Made by a program: the position numbers and the translations under genes. From Spongiibacteraceae bacterium (GTDB lineage: Bacteria > Pseudomonadota > Gammaproteobacteria > Pseudomonadales > Spongiibacteraceae), in NCBI GenBank assembly GCA_002710725.1, contig PAKT01000047.1, positions 1-61,201 on the forward strand: a stretch of DNA of 61,201 bases, written 5' to 3'. This document shows positions 50,280 through 60,896 of this stretch, piece after piece. A model generated the notes under the pieces. The model saw only the letters and a program-made list of their open reading frames with translations. It had not been told where the DNA came from and did not search any database. Positions within the stretch are counted from its first letter, which is position 1. Each line of letters opens with the position of its first letter.

Positions 50280-52532
50280 ATGGAAAATCAAACAACTATC
50301 GCCGATGACGGCGTGGAACAGCTGCCGTTGAAGGCCTATACCGAGAAGGCCTACCTGGACTATTCCATGTACGTCATTCTCGATCGGGCCCTGCCCAATA
50401 TTGCCGACGGCCTGAAACCGGTGCAGCGTCGCATCGTTTACGCCATGAGCGAGCTGGGCCTGAAAGCAACCGCCAAGTTCAAGAAATCGGCGCGTACCGT
50501 GGGTGATGTGATTGGTAAGTTTCATCCCCACGGCGATTCCGCCGCTTACGAAGCCATGGTGCTCATGGCCCAGAACTTTTCCTACCGCTATCCGCTGGTG
50601 GACGGTCAGGGCAACTGGGGTTCGCCGGACGACCCGAAGTCCTTTGCGGCGATGCGCTATACCGAATCGCGCCTGACCGCTTACGCCGATGTGCTGCTCT
50701 CGGAGCTGGGGCAGGGCACCGTCGACTGGACGCCCAATTTTGACGGCACCATGGATGAACCTGCAGTGCTGCCGGCGCGGGTCCCCAATGTGCTGCTCAA
50801 CGGTACCACGGGCATTGCGGTTGGCATGGCGACCGACATTCCGCCGCACAATCTTCTGGAGGTGGTGAACGCTACCATTGCCCTGCTCGACAACAGCAAG
50901 GCCAGTGTTGCGGATCTGTGCGAACACATCCAGGGGCCGGATTTCCCCACCGGCGCCGAGCTGATTACCCCCCGCGACGACATCGTGAAAATGTATGAGA
51001 CCGGGCGCGGCAGTCTGCGGATGCGCGCCACCTGGCAGCGCGAAGACGGTGATGTCATTGTTACCGCCCTGCCCTATCAGGCCTCGGGGTCGAAGGTGCT
51101 GGAGCAGATAGCCCAGCAGATGCAGGCGAAAAAACTGCCGATGGTGGCCGATCTGCGCGATGAGTCCGACCACGAGAACCCGACCCGGCTGGTGATTATT
51201 CCGCGCTCCAACCGGGTGGATGTGGAGGCGATGATGAACCACCTGTTCGCCACCACCGATCTGGAAAAGACCTACCGGGTAAACCTCAACGTGATCGGGA
51301 TCGACGGCCGGCCGCAGGTCAAGTCGCTGACCAAACTGCTGGGCGAATGGCTGGAGTTTCGCACCGAAACCACTCGTCGCCGACTGCAGTACCGCCTCGA
51401 CAAGGTACTGGCCCGGCTGCATATTCTGGACGGCTTGCTGACCGCCTACCTCAATATCGATGAGGTAATTGCGATTATCCGCGCAGAGGACAAACCCAAG
51501 CCGGTGCTGATGGAGCGTTTCGGGCTGAGCGATACCCAGGCCGAAGCCATCCTTGAATTGAAGTTGCGCCACCTGGCCAAGCTCGAGGAAATGAAAATCC
51601 GCGGCGAGCAGGACGAGCTGGCGGCGGAGCGTGACAACCTCGAGGCCACCCTCGGTTCGCCGCGCAAACTGAAAAACCTGATCCGCAAGGAGCTGAAAGC
51701 CGTTGCCGAGCAATACGGTGACGAGCGCCGCTCACCGCTGGTGTCCCGCGAGGAAGCGCGGGCCTTCTCGGAAGAGGAGCTGATGACGGTTGATCCAGTC
51801 ACGGTGGTACTGTCAGAAAAAGGCTGGATTCGCGCGGCCAAGGGTCACGATGTCGACCCCGACGGGCTGAGTTACAAATCCGGCGACAAGTTCAAGCTGG
51901 CCGCCAAGGGGCGCAGCAATCAGCCGGTGGTCATCTTTGACAACAGTGGCCGCGCCTACACCGTGGCTGCGCACACTCTGCCTTCGGCGCGGGGCCAGGG
52001 CGAGCCGGTAACCGGGCGCCTGAACGCGCCCTCAGGCGCGGTGTTTAACGGCATGCTGATGGGCAGCGCGGATCAGCGGGTGCTGCTGGCCTCTGACGCG
52101 GGCTACGGTTTTGTCGCCAAGCTGGGCGACCTGCAGAGTAAAAACAAGGCGGGCAAGGCGGTACTGACCCTGCCCAAGGGCGCGCAGGTACTGAACCCTG
52201 CGCCTCTCGATGGCGAGCACGGCCATGTGGTCGCGGTCACGACCGAGGGCCGTATGCTGGTGTTCCCGCTCTCCGATCTGCCGGAGATGGCCCGCGGCAA
52301 GGGCAATAAAATGATCGGCATTCCCTCGGCGCGGGTGGCAGCGCGTGAGGAGTACATGGTGGCGGTGGCCGTGATTAACGAATCGGACGTGCTGCGAGTG
52401 TTCTCCGGCAAGCGCTACCTCAATTTGAAGTTCTCTGAACTGGAGCACTATCTCGGTGAGCGTGGCCGCCGCGGTCACAAACTGCCGCGAGGGTTCCAGA
52501 AAGTCGATGGCTTGCTGATCAACCCGGAGTGA
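50280..52532 (+). CDS. parC: DNA topoisomerase IV subunit A
   Basis: This encodes 750 residues, E. coli ParC length. The catalytic tyrosine is Y127 in RYTES. The quinolone-resistance region [10 protein letters not shown] has S87 and E91, the wild-type residues of sensitive strains. The C-terminal pinwheel ([10 protein letters not shown]-like repeats) follows. It resolves chromosome catenanes with ParE, which is not in the window. Confidence 0.97.
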   Translation: MENQTTIADDGVEQLPLKAYTEKAYLDYSMYVILDRALPNIADGLKPVQRRIVYAMSELGLKATAKFKKSARTVGDVIGKFHPHGDSAAYEAMVLMAQNFSYRYPLVDGQGNWGSPDDPKSFAAMRYTESRLTAYADVLLSELGQGTVDWTPNFDGTMDEPAVLPARVPNVLLNGTTGIAVGMATDIPPHNLLEVVNATIALLDNSKASVADLCEHIQGPDFPTGAELITPRDDIVKMYETGRGSLRMRATWQREDGDVIVTALPYQASGSKVLEQIAQQMQAKKLPMVADLRDESDHENPTRLVIIPRSNRVDVEAMMNHLFATTDLEKTYRVNLNVIGIDGRPQVKSLTKLLGEWLEFRTETTRRRLQYRLDKVLARLHILDGLLTAYLNIDEVIAIIRAEDKPKPVLMERFGLSDTQAEAILELKLRHLAKLEEMKIRGEQDELAAERDNLEATLGSPRKLKNLIRKELKAVAEQYGDERRSPLVSREEARAFSEEELMTVDPVTVVLSEKGWIRAAKGHDVDPDGLSYKSGDKFKLAAKGRSNQPVVIFDNSGRAYTVAAHTLPSARGQGEPVTGRLNAPSGAVFNGMLMGSADQRVLLASDAGYGFVAKLGDLQSKNKAGKAVLTLPKGAQVLNPAPLDGEHGHVVAVTTEGRMLVFPLSDLPEMARGKGNKMIGIPSARVAAREEYMVAVAVINESDVLRVFSGKRYLNLKFSELEHYLGERGRRGHKLPRGFQKVDGLLINPE

Positions 52533-52541
52533 GGCTTTGCA

Positions 52542-52577
52542 CCTTCTCCCTCTGGGAGAAGGCTGGGATGAGGGGAG
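52542..52577. repeat. REP-like palindrome (CCTTCTCCC type) after parC
   Basis: CCTTCTCCC (52542-52550), loop TCT and GGGAGAAGG (52554-52562) are followed by CTGGGATGAGGGG. I know this stem-and-tail layout as a frequent intergenic REP-type repeat in Pseudomonas and relatives. It lies between the convergent parC and Smp-like genes and may stop transcription or bind proteins. Confidence 0.7.
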
Positions 52578-52592
52578 GTGTCTGGTCGTGGC

Positions 52593-53705
52593 TCAGTCCC
52601 CGTTTAGCTGGGCTTCCAGTTTGCGCTGCTGACTGTCGAGCAGGTTCTGGTAGCGCGCCTCAATTTTTATGCCCGAGCCGTCTTCGCTGGCCCAGCCGGG
52701 GAGCTGCTCTTTCAGATCAAGCGGCAGCTGATGGCGAATGCCCTTGCCGTCGACGGCGCTCAGGCTGTCCGCCAGCGCGGCTTCGGTGGCTTCGAGCTGC
52801 AGGCGGGTGCCGCGGCTGCGCACCACGCCAAGGGTCGGGCGGGCGCCGAGCTTGGCATCGAGCTGCTGGATCAGATGGGCGCAGCACAGGGCGCGCAGCA
52901 GGGCGGAGTCACCCCCCTCCAGCGCTTCAAAACGCAGGGTCAGGCCGTCGCGTCGGTAAACTTTCAGCGCACCGTGGTAAAGACGGCACAGAGCCAGCGC
53001 CGCGCTGTGGCTGCGGGTGAGGCGGCGTTCCAGTTCGGCGCGACCCCATTGCTGGGTCAGGCGCGAATAGCTGCTCCAGTAAACCTGCACCACAATCCAC
53101 TCAACTTCCCGGCTTTCCATCGGCGGCACCCTCAGTGGCGGGTCGCTCAGGGTTGCCAGCAGATCACCCAGGCTATCGCGGCCGGGATAGGGCAGTGTGC
53201 CGGGCTGTTCGCTGGGCGATAACAGGTGACTTCTGGCGCGCTGCAGCAGCGCATCAATGTGTCGACCCAGCATCAAAATCAGTGCTGCCGCCAGGGCTGC
53301 CAGAATGGCGGCGAGAATCAGCAGTTGGGCGTTCAGGTTGAGTTGTTGCGAACGGGTGGGCGTCGGGTCCAGCGCCAGGGTGACGCTGCCGGCGATATCG
53401 TTGCCGAGCAGCACCGGTGCCGAATAGTGACGCCAGTCGCCACCATCGCGGCCGATTTCGACCAGCACGCTGCCTTCGCTGTCGCTGATGCTGGCGTAGG
53501 CCAGCAGCGGGTTGTCGCGGTGCTGATTCAGCATGTTCAGCAGGGCAACCCGGTCGTTTCGCAGCAGCCCCGGCTGAGCCTGAAAGGCGACCTGACGCAC
53601 CCACTGATTGGCAAACAGCTGATACTGCTCGTTCATGACCTGGGCATTACCGCGCGCGCTGGCCAGCAGCAACAGGCTGCTGTGCAGGACAAGCACCAGG
53701 CGCAC
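52593..53705 (-). CDS. Smp-like (SMP_2/AhpA) membrane protein
   Basis: This encodes 370 residues. An N-terminal hydrophobic stretch (1-19) and a second helix (about 122-147) bound a periplasmic loop that resembles a sensor domain. The cytoplasmic part is charged and ends in LDSQQRKLEAQLNG. Position next to serB matches E. coli smp (ytjB) and the pseudomonad homologue. The GTG start has no good ribosome site, and no ATG lies between it and the stop about 60 nt upstream, so the true start may be GTG or a rarer codon. Confidence 0.75.
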   Translation of the reverse strand: MRLVLVLHSSLLLLASARGNAQVMNEQYQLFANQWVRQVAFQAQPGLLRNDRVALLNMLNQHRDNPLLAYASISDSEGSVLVEIGRDGGDWRHYSAPVLLGNDIAGSVTLALDPTPTRSQQLNLNAQLLILAAILAALAAALILMLGRHIDALLQRARSHLLSPSEQPGTLPYPGRDSLGDLLATLSDPPLRVPPMESREVEWIVVQVYWSSYSRLTQQWGRAELERRLTRSHSAALALCRLYHGALKVYRRDGLTLRFEALEGGDSALLRALCCAHLIQQLDAKLGARPTLGVVRSRGTRLQLEATEAALADSLSAVDGKGIRHQLPLDLKEQLPGWASEDGSGIKIEARYQNLLDSQQRKLEAQLNGD

Positions 53706-53918
53706 TTGGCGGGCAGCGAAAGCCGCAGCAGGGCGTTGCAGGCTTGTTTCAAAAGCTGTGGAATCTTGTCAGGCATGTTATCGGCTGTTATTTGACTGGC
53801 GCCAGTATACCGGACTTGCCGGTCGATGGTGTGAACTGCCCGCTGCCGCTACAATAGCGGCCTTAAATGACTACTGTGCGTTGCCATGTCGGCGCACGCG
53901 AGCTGACAGGGGTTGTGG

Positions 53919-55133
53919 GTGAACGAAATCATTCTGATCAATATCGCCGGTGATGACCGCGCCGGGGTTACCAGTTCCATCACCAGTATCCTCGGTACGC
54001 ACAACGTCAATATTCTCGATATTGGTCAGGCGGTGATCCACGACACGCTGTCCCTGGGGCTGCTGATTGAAGTGCCTGACAGCGCCGACTCATCGTCGGT
54101 GCTCAAGGATATTCTGTTCCGCACACACGAGCTGGGCTTTCAGGTGCGTTTCTCGCCGGTCACTGCCGAGAGTTACGAGCAATGGGTTGCCGGGCAGGGC
54201 AAGCAGCGCCATATACTGACTCTGCTGGCGCGCAAGATTACTGCCGACCACCTGGCTCGGGTAACGGCCATAGTTGCCAGCTACGGTTTGAATATTGATC
54301 GCATCGATCGCCTGTCCGGGCGGGTGCCGCTGGACGGCGTCAGTGAGCAGAGCAAAGCTTCGGTGGAAATCTCGGTGCGCGGCAGTCTGGAAGACAAATC
54401 CACCTTTCGCAATTCCATCATGCAGCTCGCCAGTGAGCTGGATATCGATATCGCCTACCAGGAAGACAATATGTACCGGCGCACGCGCCGGCTGGTGTGC
54501 TTCGATATGGACTCAACCCTGATCGAAGCGGAAGTGATTGACGAGCTGGCCGCGGCCGCGGGTGTCGGCGAACAGGTGTCGGCGATAACCGAGTCGGCGA
54601 TGCGCGGTGAAATTGAATTCGCCGAAAGTTTCCGTCGCCGGGTGGCGCTGCTGGAAGGGCTGGATGCCAGCGTGCTGGAGAGTATCGCTGCCCGCTTGCC
54701 CCTCACCGAGGGCGCCGAGCGTCTGGTGTCTACCCTGAAACAGCTTGGTTACAAAACCGCGATCCTGTCGGGTGGTTTCACCTACTTCGGCAATTATCTT
54801 AAACAGCAGCTCGGCATCGACTATGTCTATGCCAACGATCTGGAAATCGACAATGGTCGGGTTACGGGCAAGGTGTCGGGCCGGATTGTGGACGGCGAGC
54901 GCAAGGCGGAATTGCTGAAGGAACTGGCCGACCGTGAAGGAATCAATCTGGAGCAGGTGATCGCGGTGGGCGACGGCGCCAACGACCTGCCCATGCTCAG
55001 CATCGCCGGGCTGGGCATTGCCTTTCGCGCCAAGCCCATCGTGCGCGAAAACGCCAAGCAGTCCATCAGTACCCTCGGCCTTGACGGCATACTTTACCTG
55101 TTAGGCATCAGCGACCGCCACACGGAGCACTGA
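53919..55133 (+). CDS. serB: Phosphoserine phosphatase
   Basis: The GTG at 53919 (AGGGG 7 nt upstream) gives 404 residues, the pseudomonad length; the TTG at 53913 is an alternative. Two N-terminal ACT-like regulatory domains (about 1-180) precede a HAD domain with FDMDST (about 195-200), KQ-GYKTAILSGGFTYF and GDGANDLPM. It releases serine from phosphoserine. It is divergent from the Smp-like gene, as in E. coli smp-serB. Confidence 0.95.
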   Translation: MNEIILINIAGDDRAGVTSSITSILGTHNVNILDIGQAVIHDTLSLGLLIEVPDSADSSSVLKDILFRTHELGFQVRFSPVTAESYEQWVAGQGKQRHILTLLARKITADHLARVTAIVASYGLNIDRIDRLSGRVPLDGVSEQSKASVEISVRGSLEDKSTFRNSIMQLASELDIDIAYQEDNMYRRTRRLVCFDMDSTLIEAEVIDELAAAAGVGEQVSAITESAMRGEIEFAESFRRRVALLEGLDASVLESIAARLPLTEGAERLVSTLKQLGYKTAILSGGFTYFGNYLKQQLGIDYVYANDLEIDNGRVTGKVSGRIVDGERKAELLKELADREGINLEQVIAVGDGANDLPMLSIAGLGIAFRAKPIVRENAKQSISTLGLDGILYLLGISDRHTEH

Positions 55134-55143
55134 GGCCGTCCGT

Positions 55144-57168
55144 TCAGTCGTCGCCGAAATCGTAGTCCAGCTTGGTGCTGGGCGAATGCACATAACTGCC
55201 CTGCACGTAGTCCGGTTTCAATTGCCACAGCGTGGCCAGGGTTGCCGCGCTGTCCACGTCCGGCACGATGACTTTGCTGCCTGCCTCGTGGAGGCTGGTA
55301 ATCGCGCTTTCCAGTGTTTTGCTGTCTTTCGGGCTGACCGCCAGTTTGGTCAGCGCCGGCTGGAGCAGGCGAATGGTCTGCAGATCGTCGTTGGCGGCTG
55401 AGTCAGAGCGCAGCGCCAGGCCGGCACCCAGCTGGCGCAGTTTCTCACCGAAAGTCTGGGCGGGCTTCACAAGCTTGGCCGCCGCGGAGGTCTGAAACTG
55501 CATAACGAGGGTTGCTGGAGACAGTTCGGCCGCCTTCATGGCCACGTTCAGCCAGCTGATCAGGTTGCGGTCGCGAAACACGTTGCAGCTCAGGTTGATC
55601 ACCAGGCTGATCGGCTTGCCGGTCAGTTTACTGCGGGTGAGCTGTTTGGTGGCCTCGACAATGATCCAGCGATCCAGTTCGGTACTCTTGCCCTGTTTTT
55701 CGAAGGCGCGGAGCAACTGTTCGCCGCTGATCTCGTCGGCTTCCTTGTCTTTGAGAGAGAGAAATACCTCGTAGTAATGGCGATCTTCGTCCGCCAGGCT
55801 GACCACGGGCTGGTAGAGAAGCTGCAGCCGGTTATCGGCCTTGGCGTCCTCGAACAGGGTCAGCGGGTCGCTCTTCTGGTCGAGCTGTTGTTTGGCGCGG
55901 ACAAACATTGCCGCGCCGTTGCCCATGCCGTTGTCCCCGGTTTCCTCGCGGATCTGATCACAGACGCCAATCAGGTTGTCGAGCAGCTCGAGAGCGCCTG
56001 CCATTCGGGTTTTGGTAATCGGCAGGACACCGATGCTCAGGGTATAGCTGATGCTGAGCTTGTCCAGCGTCACTACGCGATCAGTGGCGCGGGCACAGAC
56101 TTTTTGCGCCTGCTTGAGCGCGTCAGCGGCACTGATATTGCTGAGAATAATAGCGATCAGGTCGCCGTCCACACGTCCGTAGCTGGCTTTGGGAAAGTGG
56201 GACAGCAGCAGGTCAGCGATATCGCTGGTCAGTGTGGCGCAGCCGCCAATGCCAATCTCGGTGCGCAGCTGCATATAGCGATCAATGCCGACCAGCAGCA
56301 GCGCACCATCATTGCCGCCGCCCAGACCGTGCGCCGCCACATCGTCCAGCTGCTGCACAAAGCGCATCGCGGAGGCGAAGCCGGTGGAGTGATCAATAGC
56401 GCCAGCGTTGCTGGTTGTGCTTTCGCCCACTTCGTCGCGCAGGGTGATCTGAATGCAGTCTTCGCCGTCCAGTGTCGAGGGGGACAGCTTCATGCCGGTT
56501 TCTGCTTCTTCACCGTTCTGTCGGTGTACAGTTACGCTGACCCTGGCACCTTCTTTTGTGGTGGTATTGCGCAATGCGGCTTTGAGTCGATCCTGATCCT
56601 GTTCCGCAATCAGGTCGACCACGGGCTGGAAATCCAGCTCGTCGGGATCGTCGAAGCCAAAAAATTTCGCGAACAGGCGGTTGCTGCTGATCACCATGCC
56701 ATCGGATACATAGGCGATGGCCTCGTCCGACTGGGACAGAATCTGTTCGCTGCGGGTTTCAGCGGCTTTGAGTTCTTCTTCGGTGGATTTCAGATTGCGG
56801 CGGGTATGCAGGGCCCAGAATTCGCGGAGGCAGCTCCGGCTAATGCGGTCAATTTTGTCGGGCGCCAGCACATCCGCAATCTGATGGTCGGGCATCAGGG
56901 CTTCACTGTTACTGAGCACGATCACCGGCAGGTCGAGCTGTTGGCTGGCTATGGCCTCGAGGCAGTGGCTGAGCTCGATTGCCGACTCAGCCTCGTCAAA
57001 CAGAACGAGATCGGGCTTGTCGTCGCGAATCGCGCTGCCCATACGGCCCATTTCGTCGACGGCGGTATGGCGACAGATGTAGCCCAGCCGGTGAAAGGCA
57101 GAGGTCAGCGCGGCGGCGCGGTTGGCATCGATACCGAAGTGCAGTGTCGTGAGTGTATTACTGTTCAT
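55144..57168 (-). CDS. FimX-like c-di-GMP effector (REC-PAS-degenerate GGDEF-EAL)
   Basis: This encodes 674 residues, near the size of Pseudomonas FimX (691). A response-receiver-like N-terminus (1-125) lacks the phosphorylatable pattern, and a PAS domain follows (about 130-255). The GGDEF motif is replaced by VDGDL in YGRVDGDLIAI, and EAL by EVF in YYEVFLSL. QGSYVHSP holds the late EAL signature. FimX binds c-di-GMP but does not turn it over and promotes type IV pilus assembly. The serB neighbour matches the P. aeruginosa locus. Loss of all four catalytic motif positions supports an effector role. Confidence 0.86.
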   Translation of the reverse strand: MNSNTLTTLHFGIDANRAAALTSAFHRLGYICRHTAVDEMGRMGSAIRDDKPDLVLFDEAESAIELSHCLEAIASQQLDLPVIVLSNSEALMPDHQIADVLAPDKIDRISRSCLREFWALHTRRNLKSTEEELKAAETRSEQILSQSDEAIAYVSDGMVISSNRLFAKFFGFDDPDELDFQPVVDLIAEQDQDRLKAALRNTTTKEGARVSVTVHRQNGEEAETGMKLSPSTLDGEDCIQITLRDEVGESTTSNAGAIDHSTGFASAMRFVQQLDDVAAHGLGGGNDGALLLVGIDRYMQLRTEIGIGGCATLTSDIADLLLSHFPKASYGRVDGDLIAIILSNISAADALKQAQKVCARATDRVVTLDKLSISYTLSIGVLPITKTRMAGALELLDNLIGVCDQIREETGDNGMGNGAAMFVRAKQQLDQKSDPLTLFEDAKADNRLQLLYQPVVSLADEDRHYYEVFLSLKDKEADEISGEQLLRAFEKQGKSTELDRWIIVEATKQLTRSKLTGKPISLVINLSCNVFRDRNLISWLNVAMKAAELSPATLVMQFQTSAAAKLVKPAQTFGEKLRQLGAGLALRSDSAANDDLQTIRLLQPALTKLAVSPKDSKTLESAITSLHEAGSKVIVPDVDSAATLATLWQLKPDYVQGSYVHSPSTKLDYDFGDD

Positions 57169-57316
57169 TACTGCTGGTTGCTACTCCATACATCCGGCCG
57201 CGGATTCGTACTCTTTGGCGCGCCGTGCACCGTACCGCTGTCGACGAACAAGCCCTGAAGACTAGCACCTTCCTGATGCCTTTATGCGGAACTCTGTCAA
57301 AATGAGGTTGGCCTGA

Positions 57317-59194
57317 CTACAAATCTTTCCAGAGGGTGTCGAACTCCGGTTTGTTTTTATCCTGCCTGCGATGCGCTGCCGGATTGCTACTGTCGCCCGA
57401 GGAGCTGAGCGGATCAGCATCGCTGCTGTCAGTTTTGGCCATGGTCGAGAACAGGTAAGTTCCCAGCCCCAGGGTCTGCACGACACAGGCCTGCAGTTTG
57501 ATCCGGCAGGTCTGCCCCGGCCGTTTCAGCTCGAGGGCGTCTCCTTCCCGGAAGGCCGACTTTTGTAACAGAATTCGCTCGGGTAAGCCAGTGTCCCGGT
57601 CCGGCGGCAGCATCAGTGCGCGCTGGTATTCCCCGACCGCCAGGCCGGTGCGGACCAGCCGGGCGCTGTAGGTGTCCGCGACCCGGGCCAGCACTTCGAT
57701 ACCGAGCTGGCCTTCAGAGTTGCTGACCTGTTTGACCCAGCGAATCACTCCAACGCCCCAGTTGCGGTCGCTGCGCTCGCGAAGCCCAACCACATCGCCC
57801 GCGTGGACTTTGACCGCTTCATCGGCCGGCCAGTTAATGCAGTAGCCACGCTCGCTGGCGTTGACCATCCGGGTTTTGTAGAAACGGTAGTTGCGGGTGC
57901 TGGGCGCAACCCCCTGCTTGGCGCCGACGGGTTCGAAATCGATACTTTGGGACAGTATGGCCGGCGGTATATAGCCGCGCTGATCCTTGTCGACAATATC
58001 GTGCTGATCGGCGCTGGCCCAGGCATCTCGGTCCGCGTCAAAGCGCTTGCGCAGGCTGTAATCGCGCTCTTCCTCAAAGGCGGCACCGGACGCCTGCTGC
58101 TGGCTCTCGTCCTTCATGAACTCACTGAAGGGTTCTTCGCCGGCGACGTAGAAGTGGGTGGAAAACAGGCCCAGTGATACCAGCAGATCGTCGTTGCGTT
58201 CCACCCGCACCGACTTGCGCTGCTGCATCATGCTCCAGGCCGAGTGCAGGTGTTGCAGCAGGGTTGGGCTGAGCTGGTCGGCGGGCTTCTGCGCTTTCGG
58301 TTCCTTCTGCTCCTGGCCGCGTTTTTCCGTGAAATCATTCAGCTCCTGCTCCAGCTTTTTACACAGTGCCTGAGCGTCAATGCCGAGCCAGCCTTGGGTA
58401 TCCTCGCAGAGTTCGCGATAGACCGGGGGGGCGTCGCGGGTGGGCTTGAACAGAAAGACACATTGCTCGAACTGGTCGCCGCGCACCCGCGCGTCGCGGC
58501 TCCAGCGGCTCAGGTGTGCAAATACCTGAGCCTGGCTGGCCTGCCGCAGCTGGTGGGGTCTGGCGCTAAACAGCAGCATCGGGCGCAGGTAGCACTGTTC
58601 CAGCGTGCTGTTGCCCCACTGCTCGTCGTTGACGGACTCGCGCGACACCTTGTGCTTCAAGGCCTGATAGAACAACTCGTGAATGGTTTTCCAGAAACCC
58701 GCTTCTTCGTTTCGGTACAGCTGGAAGTTGCGCAGCAAGACCAGGCTGTGTTCCGTAATGGCGCGGTGAAAGGCCAGCGCCAGCTGGTCTTTTGGCCGGC
58801 GCAGGCGATGCATGGCGAGGAACTGATTGGCGCACAGGCTGTAGCCGATCGCCATCTGCTTGTTCAGGGTGTCGGCGAGCTGCGCAACTTTACGGGCCCG
58901 CTTTGGCAACACCACTGGTTGATTGAGGAAGTGCTTTTCGAGACCGCGATTGGCTACGTGGGTGGAATGGCGCAGCTGCTCGAGAATCAGCAGGCGCTCT
59001 TTGGGGCTGCAGTTAACCCGGTTCAGTTCTACCAGTGCCAGGTAAAGCTGGCGCGTGGTTTCACCCAGATTGGCGGTGGGCAAGCTGCGCAGCCAGTCGG
59101 CTACCGCGTTCGTGCTGAGCTCGAACAAACTGTGTCGTTCCAGATTCTGGCTCGGTAAGGGGACGTGGATCTCACTGTAATTTGCTGCGCTCAT
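57317..59194 (-). CDS. PilZ-like protein adjacent to FimX
   Basis: This encodes 625 residues. The N-terminal two thirds are helical and hydrophilic with LLILEQLRHSTHVANRGLEKHFLNQP. The C-terminal PilZ-like region (about 430-520) has STRNYRFYKTRMVNASERGYCINWP, holding NASERG in place of the D-x-S-x-x-G PilZ motif, and an arginine cluster before it. It is the FimX neighbour also in P. aeruginosa (the PA4958 position). A c-di-GMP-binding partner of FimX is likely, but the atypical motif means binding should be tested. Confidence 0.78.
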   Translation of the reverse strand: MSAANYSEIHVPLPSQNLERHSLFELSTNAVADWLRSLPTANLGETTRQLYLALVELNRVNCSPKERLLILEQLRHSTHVANRGLEKHFLNQPVVLPKRARKVAQLADTLNKQMAIGYSLCANQFLAMHRLRRPKDQLALAFHRAITEHSLVLLRNFQLYRNEEAGFWKTIHELFYQALKHKVSRESVNDEQWGNSTLEQCYLRPMLLFSARPHQLRQASQAQVFAHLSRWSRDARVRGDQFEQCVFLFKPTRDAPPVYRELCEDTQGWLGIDAQALCKKLEQELNDFTEKRGQEQKEPKAQKPADQLSPTLLQHLHSAWSMMQQRKSVRVERNDDLLVSLGLFSTHFYVAGEEPFSEFMKDESQQQASGAAFEEERDYSLRKRFDADRDAWASADQHDIVDKDQRGYIPPAILSQSIDFEPVGAKQGVAPSTRNYRFYKTRMVNASERGYCINWPADEAVKVHAGDVVGLRERSDRNWGVGVIRWVKQVSNSEGQLGIEVLARVADTYSARLVRTGLAVGEYQRALMLPPDRDTGLPERILLQKSAFREGDALELKRPGQTCRIKLQACVVQTLGLGTYLFSTMAKTDSSDADPLSSSGDSSNPAAHRRQDKNKPEFDTLWKDL

Positions 59195-59266
59195 GGCATA
59201 GCCCTGCCCGAGTGCTGCCTCGGGTCTCGTTAGTTGCTGTCTCTATACCGGGCCGTGGTGACAGGC

Positions 59267-60289
59267 TCAGGCAAGAGGTGCTTTGTATGGGATATCCGGG
59301 TCTTCGCGCACCAATCTTGGTACGAGATAGCCCGGTAATGTTTCCAGCAGCGCTCGATGCAGGTAGCGCGCCTTGTCGTCGCCCAATTCAAAATGGGAGG
59401 CGCCCGCTACCCGGTCAAGTTGGTGCAAATAGTAGGGTAACACGCCGGCGTTAAAAAGCCTCCTGCTGAGAGATTCCAGTGTTTGGGCATCGTCATTGAC
59501 GCCCTTGAGCAGCACGGTTTGATTCAGCAGCGTGACACCGGCAGAGCGGAGCTGCCTCAAGGCGCCTTTCAGTTCATTGCCGATCTCGGCGGGGTGGTTG
59601 CTGTGAATGACAAACACCAGATTTTTATCGATGGCTTGAAGTGTGTCCATGAATGGGGGGCTGATGCGCGCCGGCAGCACCACCGGCAGGCGGCTGTGAA
59701 AGCGCAGGGTGGCCACGTGATCGATGTCGTTAATGGCGCGCACCAGACTGTCCAGTCGCCGGTCATTGAGCGCCAGCGGGTCGCCGCCGCTGAGGATGAC
59801 TTCCTGAATGTCGGAGCGTTGCCGTATGTAGTCCAATGCCAGTTCCCAGTCGGCCTGGGACGGGGTATTTTCGTCGTAGGGGAAATGGCGCCGGAAACAG
59901 TAGCGGCAGTTCACCGCGCAGGCGGGGCTGGCGATCAGCAATACCCGGCCGTGGTACTTGTGGATCAGGCCGGGCACCGGGTTGGTGTCGCGCTCTCGCA
60001 GCGGGTCTTCGCTGTAGCCGGGCGCCCTGTCGCTCTCGCGCGCCAGCGGCAGCACCTGCAACAGTAGCGGGTCGAACCAGTCGCCGGGCTGCATCAGGCT
60101 GACAAAGGCTCGGGGAACCCGCAGCGGAAAAGGCGACTGGGGCTCCAGCGCGTAGGGCGCCTGCGCTCGGTCGAGGTCGAGGGCGGCGAGCAGGGCGGGC
60201 ACATCGCGAAACGCGCCGGCAAGCTGTTCCTGCCAGGTTTCGGTCTGCCCCTTTTCTGACTGACATTGTGGCTGGCTAAGCGGTATCAT
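59267..60289 (-). CDS. epmB: EF-P beta-lysylation protein EpmB (lysine 2,3-aminomutase-like)
   Basis: This encodes 340 residues of a radical SAM enzyme with the cluster motif C124-x3-C128-x2-C131 in [21 protein letters not shown] and a PLP-lysine region [12 protein letters not shown]. EpmB converts lysine to beta-lysine, which EpmA attaches to EF-P. It diverges from efp with a 37-nt spacer. Confidence 0.95.
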   Translation of the reverse strand: MIPLSQPQCQSEKGQTETWQEQLAGAFRDVPALLAALDLDRAQAPYALEPQSPFPLRVPRAFVSLMQPGDWFDPLLLQVLPLARESDRAPGYSEDPLRERDTNPVPGLIHKYHGRVLLIASPACAVNCRYCFRRHFPYDENTPSQADWELALDYIRQRSDIQEVILSGGDPLALNDRRLDSLVRAINDIDHVATLRFHSRLPVVLPARISPPFMDTLQAIDKNLVFVIHSNHPAEIGNELKGALRQLRSAGVTLLNQTVLLKGVNDDAQTLESLSRRLFNAGVLPYYLHQLDRVAGASHFELGDDKARYLHRALLETLPGYLVPRLVREDPDIPYKAPLA

Positions 60290-60326
60290 TGGCGCCTTTC
60301 GAAGATATCGTGTTTTGAGGAAAGTT

Positions 60327-60896
60327 ATGGCGACCTATTCTACCAACGAATTCCGCTCCGGGCTGAAAGTCATGTTGGAGGGCGACCCCTGCTCCATTCT
60401 GGATAACGAATTTGTCAAACCGGGGAAGGGTCAGGCCTTTAACCGGGTAAAACTGCGCAACCTGAAAACCGGTCGGGTCTGGGAGCGCACCTTCAAGTCC
60501 GGTGAGTCCCTGGAAGGCGCGGATGTGATGGACACCGAGATGGAGTATCTCTACAACGACGGTGAGTTCTTTCATTTCATGGAGCCGGAAACTTTTGAGC
60601 AGCACCAGGCCGACGTTGCGACCGTCGGTGATGCTGCCCAGTGGCTGAAAGAGCAGGACATCGCCACCGTAACCCTCTACAACGGCGCGCCGCTGGCTGT
60701 GGCCCCGGCCAACTTTGTCGAGCTGGAAATTGTCGAGACCGATCCGGGCCTCAAGGGCGATACCGCCCAGGGCGGTACCAAGCCCGCCAAGCTGAGCACC
60801 GGTGCGGTGGTGAAAGTGCCGCTGTTCCTGAGTGAAGGTGAGGTGGTTCGAGTGGATACCCGGACCGGCGAGTACCAGAACCGCGCCAAGTCTTGA
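60327..60896 (+). CDS. efp: Elongation factor P
   Basis: The ATG at 60327 gives 189 residues. K34 in [10 protein letters not shown] is the residue that carries beta-lysine, and [14 protein letters not shown]-like and [12 protein letters not shown] segments are conserved. EF-P relieves ribosome stalling at polyproline. AGGAA lies before the ATG. Its stop overlaps the epmA start (TTGA), showing coupling. Confidence 0.97.
   Translation: MATYSTNEFRSGLKVMLEGDPCSILDNEFVKPGKGQAFNRVKLRNLKTGRVWERTFKSGESLEGADVMDTEMEYLYNDGEFFHFMEPETFEQHQADVATVGDAAQWLKEQDIATVTLYNGAPLAVAPANFVELEIVETDPGLKGDTAQGGTKPAKLSTGAVVKVPLFLSEGEVVRVDTRTGEYQNRAKS

Noticed and set aside
50277-51713. A 478-codon minus-strand frame inside parC
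   Set aside because: Shadow of a well-conserved gene in GC-rich DNA; no motif or ribosome site.
55777-57258. A 493-codon plus-strand frame inside the FimX-like gene
   Set aside because: Shadow frame with no recognisable domain; the opposite strand has PAS, GGDEF- and EAL-like signatures.
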